A stretch of 64,000 bases of DNA from Moringa oleifera (Eukaryota > Streptophyta > Magnoliopsida > Brassicales > Moringaceae), in contig JAJFZO010000132.1 of assembly GCA_021397835.1 (NCBI GenBank), positions 62,001-126,000 of the forward strand, read 5' to 3'. Position numbers and translations under genes: made by a program. Positions 34,435 through 50,900 of the stretch are shown piece after piece; the first letter of the stretch is position 1; each line of letters starts with the position of its first letter. Below the pieces are notes generated by a model. The model was not told the origin of the DNA and made no database searches. It worked only from the letters and a program-made list of their open reading frames with translations.

Positions 34435-37372
34435 GTTTTCCCACTTAAAGCTGAACTCTTAAAGCCTCAAGAGGAAATGGAAAGGCATATAACTGATTTG
34501 ATTGAGAAGGTAGGATATTATTTTTGCTTCTTTAACTTCATCTTTTGTAAGTTTTCGATTTTTCTTTATTTACCCCCTTATGCATAGAGAAACATTAAAT
34601 CTTTGTTTTTTCTTACTAATTCTGTATTGGAAGATGCACAACTAATTTGGTTTGGATTTATGGCAGAGCCTGGCAGATGTAACTGCTGCAGAGTTTAAAA
34701 TGTTTATGGACTTCCTAACAACTTTGAATATATTTGGAGAGAAAACTCCTCCTGAAGGCATGAAAGAACTGATTGGAACTATTGAGGGACAGGCTGATTT
34801 GGATGCACAATTCAATGTAAGTGCTTGTATTATTGTGTTTGGTTTGAGAGAGAAAGAATTCTGGAACCTGTTTTTTGTACTATTGTACACGAGATTAGAT
34901 ATGGAAATTTGGTAAGCAATTAGTCATTAGTTTATGTAACTATTAGAAGCTTTAATAGTGTTTTTTGATCCAAATTTTATTAGAAACATAATAGAATGAT
35001 AATTTCAAAGCGTGTTTTAGTGTTAGTTAAATGCTGTAATGTCAGATTCTCATGGCAAAGGTGAAAATTGATGGATGTGGTGAGAATATTAGAGAGAATT
35101 GAAGGTATAACATTCTGTAGAGATAGAAATTTGATACTTAGGTGGCTGCTCCAATTGCAGTGAATGAATTTGAGGAATCCTAAGGTTTAGCTTATACATG
35201 TAATGGGAATATTAAAGAAGAAAATATAGGCATACACACGCACATACATGAGGTTATGCATTTGTTCATTCTGGCCTTGAAGCCAACTGAGGATTAGCCC
35301 TCCAAATCCACCACAATTGAGGTGGGGAAATTTCTCTCTGTTAGTGTTTTGCTTTTTATTCTGATAAACAAAAAGTTGTTATGCTTTTTATTACATTAAG
35401 ATGAACAATTTTATTTAGAAAATTTTCACTTGCAGGTTTCGGATGCAGACCATATTGACAGGTTAATATCATGCCTGCACATGGCTCTTCCCTTTTTCAC
35501 GGTATGCACTTTGTTTGATATCTCTCAATTTCTGATTCTGGTTCACTGTAGATCTTCTGACCTCTTCTTCCTTTCCCCATTCATGCCCAACGCTTCTTTA
35601 TAGACTCAACTACTTGAACAAGCACATTGTACCTGTTTTTGACAAGGTAACATGTTGGTTTTTCACCAACATTGTAATATGTTGGTAATAGTGGGGGTTT
35701 TCCTTTTCCAAAGACTTCCCGTATCTATTTTTCTTTCATAAAGAGCCTTCTGTAGCATATGCGTCTTAACTGTCTTCTTTCCCTGCCAGCTTCCTGAGGA
35801 ACGAAAACTTGATTTGCTCAAAGCACTTGCTGATATTTCACCTTCACAACATCACAAGAGTCACGGCAGATCCTCCCTTCTATAGTTCAGCTAAATAAAG
35901 GTGCATACTTGTTTAACTAGAGAAAGTAGGTTATGTCTATACCATACGGGAGAATATGTGCTTCATTTCTGCTAGATGATGAATGACATGTGGGCACACT
36001 CTGGAAATTTCTTTGCTCAGGGATTAGTACATTCATTATATCATCCATATGTTTTTGAAGCTTTCAACAACAGAAATGTTACTTCTTTTTGCAAAGTGTC
36101 TCTTTTAACCGTTTTGTTGTTATCCTCAGAAGTACATGCCTCGAAGAAAGACTGGAGAAGAGATGAACTTTACTTATGTAGAGTGTTTGTTGTATGCGTT
36201 TCACCACTTGGCCCACAAGGTGCTGAATTTTGTGATTTTACCTGTAAACATACTGATGTGAGTTGCTGCTGTATATTGGTTATTTGATTTCTGCTGTTAT
36301 ATAGGCTCCAAATGCCACAAATAATTTTATGTGGTTACAAGATAGTGACTGGACAACCCTCAGATAGACTTGGGGAGGACTTCTCAGAGTATTATAAGGA
36401 ATTCACTGAGAGGTAATCCTCTTTTTAATTTCTTGAAAATGTGAAAACTACTGTGTCCTTGTATCTTCTTTTATGATCCAGATTGAGCAGTGTTGAAGAC
36501 CTAACTAGGGCTACCATGAAAAAATTAACTCAAGGAATGGCTGAGCACAACAAAGCAATGGCAGCTGCTAAGTCTGATGAAGCAAAGGATAGTATTGTGA
36601 GTATATTATTGACTGCTAAGTCAGTAGATTCCATGGTCTATTATTGACTGCTTTCCTTTGGCATGTATCTTATGTATTCTTATTTTTATTTCAGAAAACT
36701 CAAAAGCAGAATACTACAACTGGGGCGGACCTGTAATAACATTTTGGCAATGACAAAGGTTAAAGGGATTGAAATTCTTTTGATTTCTGGTTGTATGGGA
36801 AAATGCATAACCGTTAGAACTGATCTTTGTTATTGCTAACAATGCAGCCATTGCATTCAAAAACACCTTCGTTTATTGGAGATAATAGTATCAACCTATC
36901 TTGGAAGGAAGTTGCAAAACCTTTGCCCTCTACTGCAACAGCAACAGGGTATGAGATATCTGCTTGATCCTTAAACTTTTACTCTGTCATTAGCACGAGT
37001 TATGTCTTCTTTTGTTCTCTTATTTTATCACGGACATTAATTTAGGGTGGTCTGACACAAATTGCAAGGTTATTTGAGTAGGAATGATATGCTTATCTTC
37101 CTATGCATGCAGAAGCATGTTCTTTTGCAAGCAATTATCTGTTCTAAGATGGAGTCTTTCTTATTTTCTTTTACTCTCACAGAGGAAAAAGAACTGCTGG
37201 TTCTGTCAATGGGTCAGGTAATATAGCATGGGAAAAGGGCCGTGGTGCTGGTGGTGTGCAAAATCAGCTTGTCAACAAAGCATTGGAAGGTATATCTCAT
37301 GGTGGGAGGGGTGGCATGAGAGGCAGGGGCAGAGGATGGGGTGGACGTGGAAGAGGCAAACGTTTCCGATAG
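34435..37372 (+). pseudogene. API5: Apoptosis inhibitor 5 (API5)-like gene, 5' exons missing and frame broken
   Basis: Eleven exon remnants with mostly canonical splice sites: 34435-34509 (FPLKAELLKPQEEMERHITD), 34667-34816 (FKMFMDFLTTLNIFGEK), 35436-35501 (DADHIDRLISCLHMALPFF), 35604-35646 (NYLNKHIVPVFDK, exon start lost), 35790-35900 (LPEERKLDLLKALADIS), 36130-36219 (RRKTGEEMNFTYVECLLYAF), 36305-36412, 36482-36596 (MKKLTQGMAEHNKAMAAAK), 36695-36758, 36848-36948 and 37183-37372 (GRGRGWGGRGRGKRFR, TAG). The family is an alpha-helical HEAT/ARM-like nuclear protein; the animal member opposes apoptosis. The N-terminal third is absent upstream, where LINE and CACTA sequence lies. Single-base changes break the frame near 35840 (one T missing), 36326 (one T extra), 36715 (one base missing) and probably 35898. 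Either this is a pseudogene, or the assembly has indel errors. Confidence 0.88.
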
Positions 37373-38410
37373 ATTTGATTCACACCCTACATTAAATTTG
37401 GATGAATTAGTCTGTACCTGAAGAATACAACTAGAAGTCAGTGATGTATTCAATTTCTTCTCTGTTGGAACAAGTTTTGATTGTTAAGATGACGCTGAAG
37501 TTTCTGAATTTGTTGTGGACTAACAGCCATTGCATCTGTCTGGAGCTTAGTGATCTAGGGTTTAGGGCTTTGAGTTTCCAATTCCTACGAATGTAGCTGA
37601 TTGAAAAAGCAACCTAGGATTGTTCAAGAAATCTTTTTTGGATCACATCATGTTCATGCATATGTATCTTAGTGGGCAGCTAGTAGCAAGCAAAACCCAA
37701 TTTGAATGTGATTTCGGTAAAATGTTCAGGTTGATTGTGTAATTTTATGAATGTCTATTTTCTGATCATCATCTGAGCTAAGAAAACAGATATTTTTGTA
37801 TGTGATTTGAATTTTCAACTGAATATCGCATATGATATCCTTGTGGTTAACAGGGTTTAGAAAATTCTAGATGATTTCCGAAGGTTTGCATTGCCAGTTT
37901 TGGTAGTAAATTTTTTTGTATTCGGAAACAGCTTTCAGAGCTCCATCAGATCTACCTCACAGTTGTGTTAGGAATTATATGCAGATTGTAAAAATTACTG
38001 AACTTTTATCAACATATGCTTTACAAATCATGATTTGTTGTTGAAATCATTATTCCATCTGGGTATATCTCCTGGAATAGAAACATGCACGTAAACAATT
38101 ATTGTCGTGAAGCTTTGCTTTCATGTCACAAAATATGTGCATTTATATTTTGCATTGCATGTTTTCTGATTTAAAAAAGAACAAGAAACAAATGCATTAA
38201 AGTACGAGAAGAAACAAATGCATAATACTTCTGCATGATATTAACTCAATGAATTAATGGACAAGTTATAGGTATATACAGCTAATGCAACAAGGCAATG
38301 CTATAAGTGGGCTCACAGGACTAATATGCAGCAAGCCACCACAACAAATAGGAAAGTAAATCTGACAATCTGGAATGTGTCTAACAATCTGGAATTTCCA
38401 GCACTTTCGT
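37373..38410. other. Convergent intergenic region between API5 and GLR-A
   Basis: No gene is seen. The first few hundred bases are likely the API5 3' UTR. Both neighbouring genes end here, API5 from the left and GLR-A from the right. Confidence 0.6.
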
Positions 38411-41934
<3,524 letters not shown>

Positions 41935-41976
41935 TTTCTCAAGAAAGTTGTATGCGAACTCATGAACATGCTTTAT

Positions 41977-41979
41977 GAT

Positions 41980-42012
<33 letters not shown>
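41977..42012. repeat. (AT)n microsatellite upstream of GLR-A
   Basis: About 16 AT dinucleotides lie 45-80 bp upstream of the GLR-A start codon, in the presumed 5' UTR or promoter. Confidence 0.9.
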
Positions 42013-42013
<1 letters not shown>

Positions 42014-42299
42014 GACAATGTGAAAGTAATTACAAGGAATATCCCTAAAGATTAAATGTGTTGGACTTGGTCTGCGGTCAGTGTAATAAACCTAAGGTAC
42101 TTAGAACTATAGTTTTCTAAGCTTCATTACTTCACTTTGCTCGTTGGTTGTATAATACTTGTTATATATATATATATAGGACGAGGTCACCTTAGTTACT
42201 TAACAACAAGAATGCTGGACTATCTTTGTGGTCATGATTCCTTATATTTTATGTACTTAATGAAATAGTGAGATTTTGTCAACGAAATTTTTTTAAAAG

Positions 42300-42536
42300 T
42301 GTAAACAGTCAGAATTTTACAGAAGAGAATATTATTCTTTACACACTTTACAATAAAAATACAACACATATATACTAGTAGCAGTTTACTAATCAATGAG
42401 TAAATTACTCCTTAATATATGGTAGTAACCAATCAATCAAGGAGTAGATTACTCTTTTCCTATTATAGACAATGAAATTACAGCTAGCATATCTAAAAAT
42501 AATCTACTTTAATTTGCAACATAAGATTTTCTAACA
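42300..42536 (-). repeat. 3' LTR of the Copia element (237 bp)
   Basis: Bounded by TGTAAACAG at 42300 and CTAACA at 42536. Next to it, CTCCCCCTC at 42537-42545 is the purine tract (GAGGGGGAG) on the coding strand. Confidence 0.95.
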
Positions 42537-42543
42537 CTCCCCC

Positions 42544-45500
42544 TCAAGCTGGAGCATAAATATCTATCATGCAAAGTTTCTCACTCAATCTGTGGAAATC
42601 TTCCTTCTTAAGTGCTTTAGCAAACATATCAGCAATTTAATATCTTGAAGGTGTAAAAAGAGTGCAAATCTTCTTGTCAGTAACTGCATTTCTCACAAAA
42701 CAACAATCGACTTCTATATGCTTTGTTCGTTCATGAAAAATAGGATTGCTTGCAATATGAATTGCAGCTTAATTATCACAATGTATAGGAATAGGATCTG
42801 AATAGGTGATACCGAAATCTCTGAGGAGAGCTTTCAACCAAATCAACTCACATGTAGTTTGAGCCATAGCACGATATTCTGCTTCAGCATTAGATCTTGA
42901 GACAACTATCTGTTTCTTACTCTTTCAAGTTACTAGATTCCCACCCACAAAGGTACAATATCCAAATGTAGATTTTCTATCACTCTTGTCACCAGCAGAG
43001 CTAGCATCAGAATAGCCAACTAATTTCACATGATTGTTATTTTTAAACCATAATCCTTTTCCTAGAGATTTCTTTATATATCTCAAAATGTTGCAGGCAG
43101 CCTCCGAATGACTTTTTATAGGCTTGTCCATGAATTGACTAATCAACCCCATGGCATGCATAATGCCTAGTGTAGAAACTGTTAAGTAAAGCTTCTCAAC
43201 AAGTCTTCTGTATTGTCCATAGTCTGCAAAGTCATCATCCTCCTTCCACAGGTCAAGATTAGGTTCCATTTGTGTATCCAACGGTTTTGCACCAAGTAAA
43301 CTTATTTCTTGTAATAGATCAGTTGCATACTTTCTTTGAGATAGTACTGCACCTTCTTTACCATGAGCAACTTCAATACCAAGAAGGTACCTTAATTAAC
43401 CAAGATCTTTGGTGACAAATTATTGGTGCAAATGTTTCTTGGTTGCTTCGATTCAATTTACATCATTACTTGACATGAGCATATCATTAACATAAACAAT
43501 AAGTATTATAATCCCCAATGAACTATGTTTTACAAAAACCAAATGATCAGCTTGACTTCGCTTGAATCCTGCTGCAAAAACAACTTGGCCAAACTTATCA
43601 AACCAAGCTCTAGGACTTTGCTTCAATCCATAAATAGCCTTGTTGAGCTTACATACTAAGTGAGTCTCCCCCTGAGCAACAAAGCCAGGTGGTTGCTCCA
43701 TGTAAACTTCCTCATTCAAATCTCCCTAAAGAAATGCATTCTTGACATCTAGTTGATACAGTGGCCAATCACGATTAATTACAACTGAGATGGCCACACG
43801 AATAGAGTTCAACCTGACAACAAGTGAAAAGGTTTCAAAGAAGTCAATACCTAGTGTCTGCGTGTATCTTTTTTGCAACTAGTCAAGCTTTATACCGATC
43901 AATAGAACCATTAGGATTATATTTGATTGTAAAGACCCAACGACAAGCAATAGGTGAAACTCCTTCAGGTAAAGGTACCAAGTCCCATGTGTTTCTACTG
44001 AAAAGAGTTGACATTTCCTCATTCATGCCCTGTTTCCAATTAAAATCTTGAACTGCCTTTGGATAATTCTTAGGAATAGATATGGTTGACAAAGATAAAG
44101 CTAAGTGATGAAAAATAGGACCAAGGTGATTAAAGGAAACAACATTACCAATAGAATGTTGGGTATAAGAGCGTTTACCTTTTTGGAGAGCTATTGGCAA
44201 ATCATCAAGATCATCAGCAGAAGGCATTAAAGAAGATAGCTGTGAGACAGGAGAAGTTTACAACTTTTTTTTTTGTGTAAACTTGGATAGGTTTTGAAGA
44301 AGTAGAGTCACAGGAGACGGTGTTACTGTTGTGGGAAGCGGAGCTAACTCTTTGACTTTAGAGTTTTTAAAAAACGATTCCGACTCAAAAAATTCTTTTT
44401 GATACTGGATCATAACATTTATAACCTTTCTAAGTTCGAGGATAACCTAAGAAAACACAACGGACAGCCCTAGGAGACAATTTATCCATACCAGTTTCAA
44501 ATAAATGAACGAAGCAAACACACCCAAAAATTCGTGACGTTAGAGAAAAGAGTGGACAATTTGGAAAAAGACATTTAAAAAGAATGTCACCTCCAAGAGT
44601 TGAAGATGGCATCCGATTAATGAGAAATCTAGCAGTGAGTACGGCATCACTCCAATAGTATTTGGGTACATTCATTTGAATCATAATAGTACGAGCAACA
44701 TCAAGAAGATGTCTATTTTTACGTTCTACCACACCATTTTATTGCAGAGTATAAGCACATGATGATTGGTGAATAATGCCATTTGCAGAACAAAAAAGAG
44801 AGAAGTCGGTCTTCATATATTCTACGGCATTATCAAATCGTAAAATACGAATACTGGTTGAAAATTGAGTCTTTATTTCATTGTAAAATGTTTGAAATAC
44901 ATCTAAAACATGAGACCTGTCTTTTAACAAATAAATCCAAGTCATTTGAGAATAATCATCCATAAAAGTGATAGAATACTTATGACCGGACAAAGTAGGA
45001 TAACGACAAGGCCCCGATACATCGGAGTGAACTAAATCAAAAGGACTTAAACTTCGACTCTCTCTAGGAGAAAAAGACGACCTGTAATGTTTTCCTAACT
45101 GACATGCATCACAACTTATTAAAGCAGTAGACTCAATAAAAGTAACTGTTTTTTTTAACTTGAAAAAACTAGGATGACCTAAACGACAATGCCAATCATA
45201 AGGAGACACACCACCAGTAACAATAGCAACAGAAGAATTAAGAAAATAAACGCCTCCTGATTCAGAGCCGTGTCCAATCAATGTATTCATCTGAAGATCC
45301 TAAAAAATACAATGAGTAGGAAAGAAGGTTACAGAACAATTTAAAGATTTTGTGATTTGATTTACTGAGAGAAGATTAAATGATAATTTGGGAACATGTA
45401 ATACTTGATTAAATGTAAGAGAAGGAGTGTGAACAGTACCAAACCTAGAGACAGTAGAAATAGACCCATCAGCTATAGTAATTGGTGATAGAGATTGACA

Positions 45501-46532
45501 AGGAGTAAAAGTATGAAACTGACGTTGGTCCTCAGTCATGTGATTTGATGCACCAGAATCTATTAACCAAGAATTACTAGAAGAGTTGCAAGTGCAGTGG
45601 TACCTGTTTGGAGGGTATGAGAGGCAATAGAATTAGGTTGTGATTGAATTAACTGTTCATACTCCACCTTAGAAATCTAAATAACATCATCAAGTCCAAC
45701 TGAAGAAACAGAACCATCAGAAGTGAACGTAGCAGCAGCTGCCTTAGAAGTGTTGTGCTTTTTGGTACGTTTGGTAGCCCATTCAGGTTTACCATGTTTG
45801 TCCAATATGCATCTTCAGTGTGATTTCCTTTGCTACAAAAATCACATTTTCTATCACGTCCTTTACTATTTCTAATATTATGCCCACGTCCTTGTGCGAA
45901 CATGGCAGAATGTTCAAGAGTAATAGGTGGAGATGATAGAGTTAAAGAGGCTGATTGCAAGCGAGAGAATGCTGCTTAAAGAGTAGGCATTGTGCTTTCT
46001 CCAATAATTGACTTTTGAGAGTATTGTATTGGCCATTCAGATTCATAAGAAATCCACAAACAAAGAGATTTTCCCATTGACGTTTTTGAGTTTTTAGATC
46101 TGTAGAGAGGGGTTGTAATTCATGAAATTCATTGATAATTCCTCTATAAGTAGCAAAAAATTATGGAAGGGATTTTTCACTTTGTTTGTTATCAACAAGT
46201 TGTTGAAACAAAGAGAAAATTCGAGAATTATTACCATCATTTGAGAACATTTCTTTAATAGAGTCCCACATTTCCTTAGCAGTTGATATCAATCCAACGG
46301 AGGTAGCAATCTGAGGTTCCAAAGAATTCAGCAACCACGTTTTCACGGCACAATTAGATTGACACCAACCTCCATATTTGGAATCCTTAGTGTCTATCAT
46401 CGTTTGAACTAGATGATGATCACGACCTTGAGAACTAAGGAAGGTACGAAATGCTTGAGACCAAAGAGCATAATTTTTACCATTAAACTTTATAGTAGTT
46501 CCAATAGAAGCACGCAAATTAGAGTGAGACAT
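42544..46532 (-). pseudogene. Copia gag-pol polyprotein, degraded
   Basis: ATG at 46530-46532 opens MSHSNLRASIGTTIKFNGKN (Copia gag; LWSQAFRTFLSS follows). A CCHC-type knuckle near 45840 reads CDFCSKGNHTEDAYW, with Tyr where the last Cys is expected. The integrase zinc motif is WHCRLGHPSFFKL ... CDACQLGKH (45210-45100). The integrase core reads DLVHSDVSGP ... FMDDYSQMTWIYLLK, and FDNAVEY where SDNGGEY is usual. Reverse transcriptase begins NTWDLVPLPEGVSPIACRWV (43990). Its catalytic YVDD reads YVNDM near 43480, so one Asp is lost. RNase H (GYSDASSAGDKSDRKSTFGY, 43010) ends at the TGA at 42544-42546. Several stops and shifts split it into at least eight open pieces. Confidence 0.92.
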
Positions 46533-46701
46533 ATTATCTAATATCTTGAATTGTAGATTCAAGTACCCAAAAATAAAATAAAATAAAATGCACAACCTCA
46601 AACACAGAGGCACAACCTCAAATACGGAGGTACAAAAAAAAATTAATCACACAAGAGGGGGATTGATTAACCCTAAAAAAAAAAGGTTTAAGATTAGAAT
46701 G

Positions 46702-46719
46702 AACCTTGCTCTGATACTA
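46702..46719 (-). other. Primer-binding site of the Copia element
   Basis: On the coding strand the sequence just inside the 5' LTR is TAGTATCAGAGCAAGG. It matches the usual TGGTATCAGAGC site complementary to initiator tRNA-Met except for one base. Confidence 0.85.
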
Positions 46720-46997
46720 TGTAAACAGGCAGAATTTTAGAGAAGAGAATATTATTCCTTACACACTTTACAATAGAAATATAACACCTATATATATTGG
46801 TAGCAGCTTACTAATCAATGAGTAAATTACTCCTTGATATATGGTAGTAGCCAATCAATCTAGGATTACTCCTTGATACATGGAAGCAGCCTATCAATCA
46901 AGGAGTAGATTACTCATTTCCTATTATAGACAATAATATTACAGTTAGTATATCTAAAAATAATCTACTTTAATTTAAAACATAAGATTTTTTAACA
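46720..46997 (-). repeat. 5' LTR of the Copia element (278 bp)
   Basis: Matches the left LTR but is 41 bp longer. The extra length is an internal tandem duplication around 46850-46905 (CCAATCAATCTAGGATTACT / CCTATCAATCAAGGAG), present once in the other LTR. Confidence 0.95.
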
Positions 46998-47002
46998 AAA
47001 AG

Positions 47003-47985
47003 TAAACAATATCTAAACCATGACATGATTAATAACTGAAAGCAAAGATTATTCCAATGGGTAACAGACAACAATTGAATACATTGCCAAGAAAAATCTT
47101 TTACTGGCGAACAGGAGAATTGACTTTCAGTATTCGTCATCTCAGTATCTTTTTTTGACAATCTCTGAACCAGAATCTCCACCTTACCATGAAGTTTCTC
47201 AGATGTTTCCACCCAACTTACATGTTAAGTAATCCTAAAAAGTCTTGGTTGTAACGTTGGATGGACCAGCACAAGTGGGAGGTCCAGGATAATCTTCAAA
47301 GCTCCCCTATTTGAATGGAACCAGTGGCTCAAGTGAAAGTCGGCAGCATGCAGACAAAGAGATCAGATGTGACTGTCATTGAAAGCATAAATTGATTTAA
47401 TACTTTCTGGTAAAAGTGCCATTGTTAAGATCAAAGGGAAATGTATGATCAATCTTAGGTCATTGCTTAATATTTTGATTCATGTTCAAGTCAGGGAATT
47501 GACCACTCTGGTATTATAATCTCCTCTCATGCTTTCAGGATAACTTTTATTGACCCAATAATTCTTTCATAATTGGAAAAAACATTCATGGAGGTCAAGG
47601 TAATTGTGTAAGCCGTCTTGAGTACGTTAAATGCTTGCAATTTTCTTTTAGGTCCAAGAAAATCCTGTTTGCCTTCAAAGAAAGCTTGGTGCTTTGCATT
47701 CTTCAGTGACAGCATAGCAGCCAGGAACGTTCTTTAATTAGCTTATGTTTCAAATGAGAAGTCTGAACAAGGTGCATGCAATAACGAAATGAAGCTGATA
47801 ATTGACTACCTTTACTGCAACATTACATACAGAAAAATCAATTAGAAACAAGTAGCAGTTTTGGGGGGATATTTAGCATGAAAGAATATAATTAGGTGAA
47901 TATATAGGTAACAGTATAAAACTTAGCCTGGACCAGTCTTTATCTCAGTCAGTTTCCTACTCCTTTCCATGCAGTGAAATTAAAC
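47003..47985. other. Interval between the Copia element and GLR-B
   Basis: No gene is recognised. Two minus-strand frames (47212-46970, SEKLHGKVEILVQRLSKKD; 47715-47527) are short and unidentified. The sequence is likely intergenic DNA downstream of GLR-B, with its 3' UTR in the last few hundred bases. Confidence 0.5.
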
Positions 47986-50900
47986 CTACAACATCTCCAT
48001 CTCAGGTTCTGAAGATATCCGAAAATTCTCAGAATTTTCAGGATCAACCAATTTTAACTGCACAGAACTCCATCGATGTACATTCAGTGCTTGGGGGGAT
48101 GTTGAAGCTCTCTGTGGATAGTGAACATGGCCATGATAGATATACCTAGCGAGTATAGCAGTCTTGTTCCAGAAATTGCCATCTCTTGGAGTTGTATTGC
48201 CTTCAAGTACTTCTTGGTGACGCCTGGAATCCCTCAGCCGAAGAATGAGAAATACCAGAAAACAAAGCGTAGAAGTGGTAACAAAGATACCCCAAAAGCT
48301 GCGGAAGCTCAAGCTTTCAGTCCCAGTATTAATAGCATCTCCTGAACACTGTCCCGAGGGAGTAAGCCAGTTGTCTTCAAGACTCTTCAGCATCCCATTT
48401 ATTGAAAGAGCTAGTATGGCCCTGGAGAAATCAGTAGCTAGAGGTGAGCCTTTCCTGAATGCTTGAATGCATCGGAATGGAATTGAATCAGTAAGCTTTC
48501 CGTTGTCATGCTCAACTCTACATGTAACTATGAGGTTAGAACTCACAAAGCCAAAGCCTCCGAATCTGTATGTGTATGCAGTTGAAGTGTATGCCTTGCA
48601 GTGCTGCCCGGTGAAGACTTTCTCGTATGGAAGTTCAAGAAATGCAGCAACCATTTGTTTGCCTTCAAATTCATCTACATAATTGGATTCAATACCAGAG
48701 GTCTTGATCTTCTCCTCCTTGAATTTAAGCACATTAACCAGGTAATTCTTTATGAATGAATCGTTATCACTGCCAATGCTTAAGCCTTGCTGCTGCAGCA
48801 TCTGGATATTCAGATCTGGTTCCAGTTGTTTGACTGTGACACCACGAAGAGCCAGACCACCACTACAACTCGAGACAGGTGCTGTAAATTTTCTATAAAA
48901 TTTACCAGTTTTAGTACAATTTTGGCTGTTCATTTTTGAGTCCAGCTTTTATCAGGGAAAATAGAACGGTTTTAGTTTCTGAATGCTCACTATGTCCAAA
49001 GAAGAGAGAAGAAAAAGCAAAACAAATTACATTGCTGATCTGAGTCATCCAGAGGCCTCAGAAATCTGGATTAGACCCATGTTCCAGGATCCAAACTATC
49101 AGCATTGTATAGATGAAGACAGCACCAGTGGCCACCCACATTTCCAAGGTGAAAGGCTTGAGGAACATCCAGGGGGACTCTCCAGCCTTGGCTGGAAATA
49201 TCATTGACAACCTGATTCAGCATACAGCTGCGTAAATTCCACGTACTGGGTTCTCTCAGCCAATATGGTTATATCACCAACGGCTGCATCATATTTCTTC
49301 CAATGATTTTGGTACAAAAGTCATAGCAAATCAGTCAGTTATCTGAAACAAATTATTGAAACCGAAAGAAAAAGAAAAAAGAAAAAAGGATTAAAATCTT
49401 GTGCAAGTCATTGGCTTTTGGTCATATCTGTAAGAGGGTTCCTGGAAAAACCATATCAAAGTATGGACAAACTAGCTGAAAAGTCTTGCCAAATAAATCA
49501 TTATTCTGTAAGAATTTTCCTTATTCTGTTTCCGGTATCTTGCTAACGTTGATGCTTGACTAGCATAGGTTTGATTCTTCTAAGCATTCGTACTAAACTT
49601 ATTGATTCAAGTGTCTTCTAGAGCAAACTCTTAAAAATGCCACTCAAATTTTGGAAAGTTTGATCAAACAGGCACATGTGCAGAGAGTCTGAGAGAAGAT
49701 TGTTACCTCGTTATAGACATCCATGATCAGATCATCATACAAGCCTTCATGGCGTACAAATTCATGTGGCAGAGAGTAGTTCAGTGTCTCTAAAATTTTC
49801 TCAAACAGATCAATGCAGAAACCTGTAGGCTCCATATCACTGTACCCAAAAGACACGGACTTCTCAAAGGAGGTTCTTTTAGGAACTCCAATCCTGAAGG
49901 GCTTTGCCTTGGTGGGGATTCTCCAGCCTTGCGGACCTTTCTCTAAGGTCAAGTCCCCTGGCCAGATCACTGGACTAGATAACCTTTTGGCAGTTTCATG
50001 AACATCAGTGCTGCTATTTCCTTCGCCAGTTTTTTCAATGTTAATGAGTGTCTTTGAGAAACCGATCCCTGGCAACCAATAGTCCAGTTCCTTGTATCTC
50101 TTCCCGATGACATTCACGATCCTTAAAGTCTGAGCTGGAAACAGCTCGCCTGTTCTGAAACATATTTTGCCACTTAGGCCATTGAAATTGCTTGATGACA
50201 TGAACTTCAATAGCGTACTTGGATTACTTGTTATCGTCCTGCTCATTCTTCTTAATGCCTGCCCAACTGTTCTTATGCTATCATATGCTCTTAAGACTCT
50301 GAATTCCTGGCTGGAAGTCCCCTTCCTCTGGATATTCAGGCAGGAAAGCTCCCCGGAGCTGAGTATAGAATTTTCTGTCAAGACTGCTATCATCTGAATA
50401 GTATGTCTTGATTCCTAGAGTACCTTCCATTGTAGCAATAACAGAAGTATTAACAATGTCCAGAAAACTTGTAATTGCCTCTGTAACTGTCCAGGCTGAG
50501 TCCTTCTCTACCAATCCCTTGTTCTTAGCTTCTCTGAACAAATGAATCGTCAAAGGTAACAATGATTTTAGAACAATGAAAACCCGAGACTGTATCTCTA
50601 GCAGCTTATCCAACTCCCTTCGAACAACTTCTTTCGGATTAGACATGGAGTTAAAAGGTGGTAGAATCAAGCTGTACTCTATCTCTGAACCAACTTTTTG
50701 TAGAGCTTCAGATAAAAGAGTCATCTTCCCAGAATCAGTACCATATGCATCTTCTTCCTAGTTTACTACAGCTCGTCGCCAGTTATACGACTTAACAACA
50801 GCTGCTATGCACTTCATTTGTTCACGATCATCTCTGGCCATTCTGACCAAGAAAGGCCAACGCAGTTTTGCAAATGGTGGAGTTATCGCTGGTGGTGCAA

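Larger units (their letters stand above)
42300..46997 (-). mobile_element. Copia LTR retrotransposon with intact ends and AAAAG target duplication
   Basis: The LTRs lie at 42300-42536 and 46720-46997, both running TGTAAACAG...TTTAACA or TCTAACA on the plus strand. AAAAG flanks both ends (42295-42299 and 46998-47002). The minus-strand order is 5' LTR (right), tRNA-iMet-like primer site, gag, protease, integrase, reverse transcriptase, RNase H, purine tract, 3' LTR (left). Integrase before reverse transcriptase defines Copia. The coding region is broken in many places, so this copy cannot act alone. It sits between the two GLR genes, in the same orientation as both. Confidence 0.96.
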
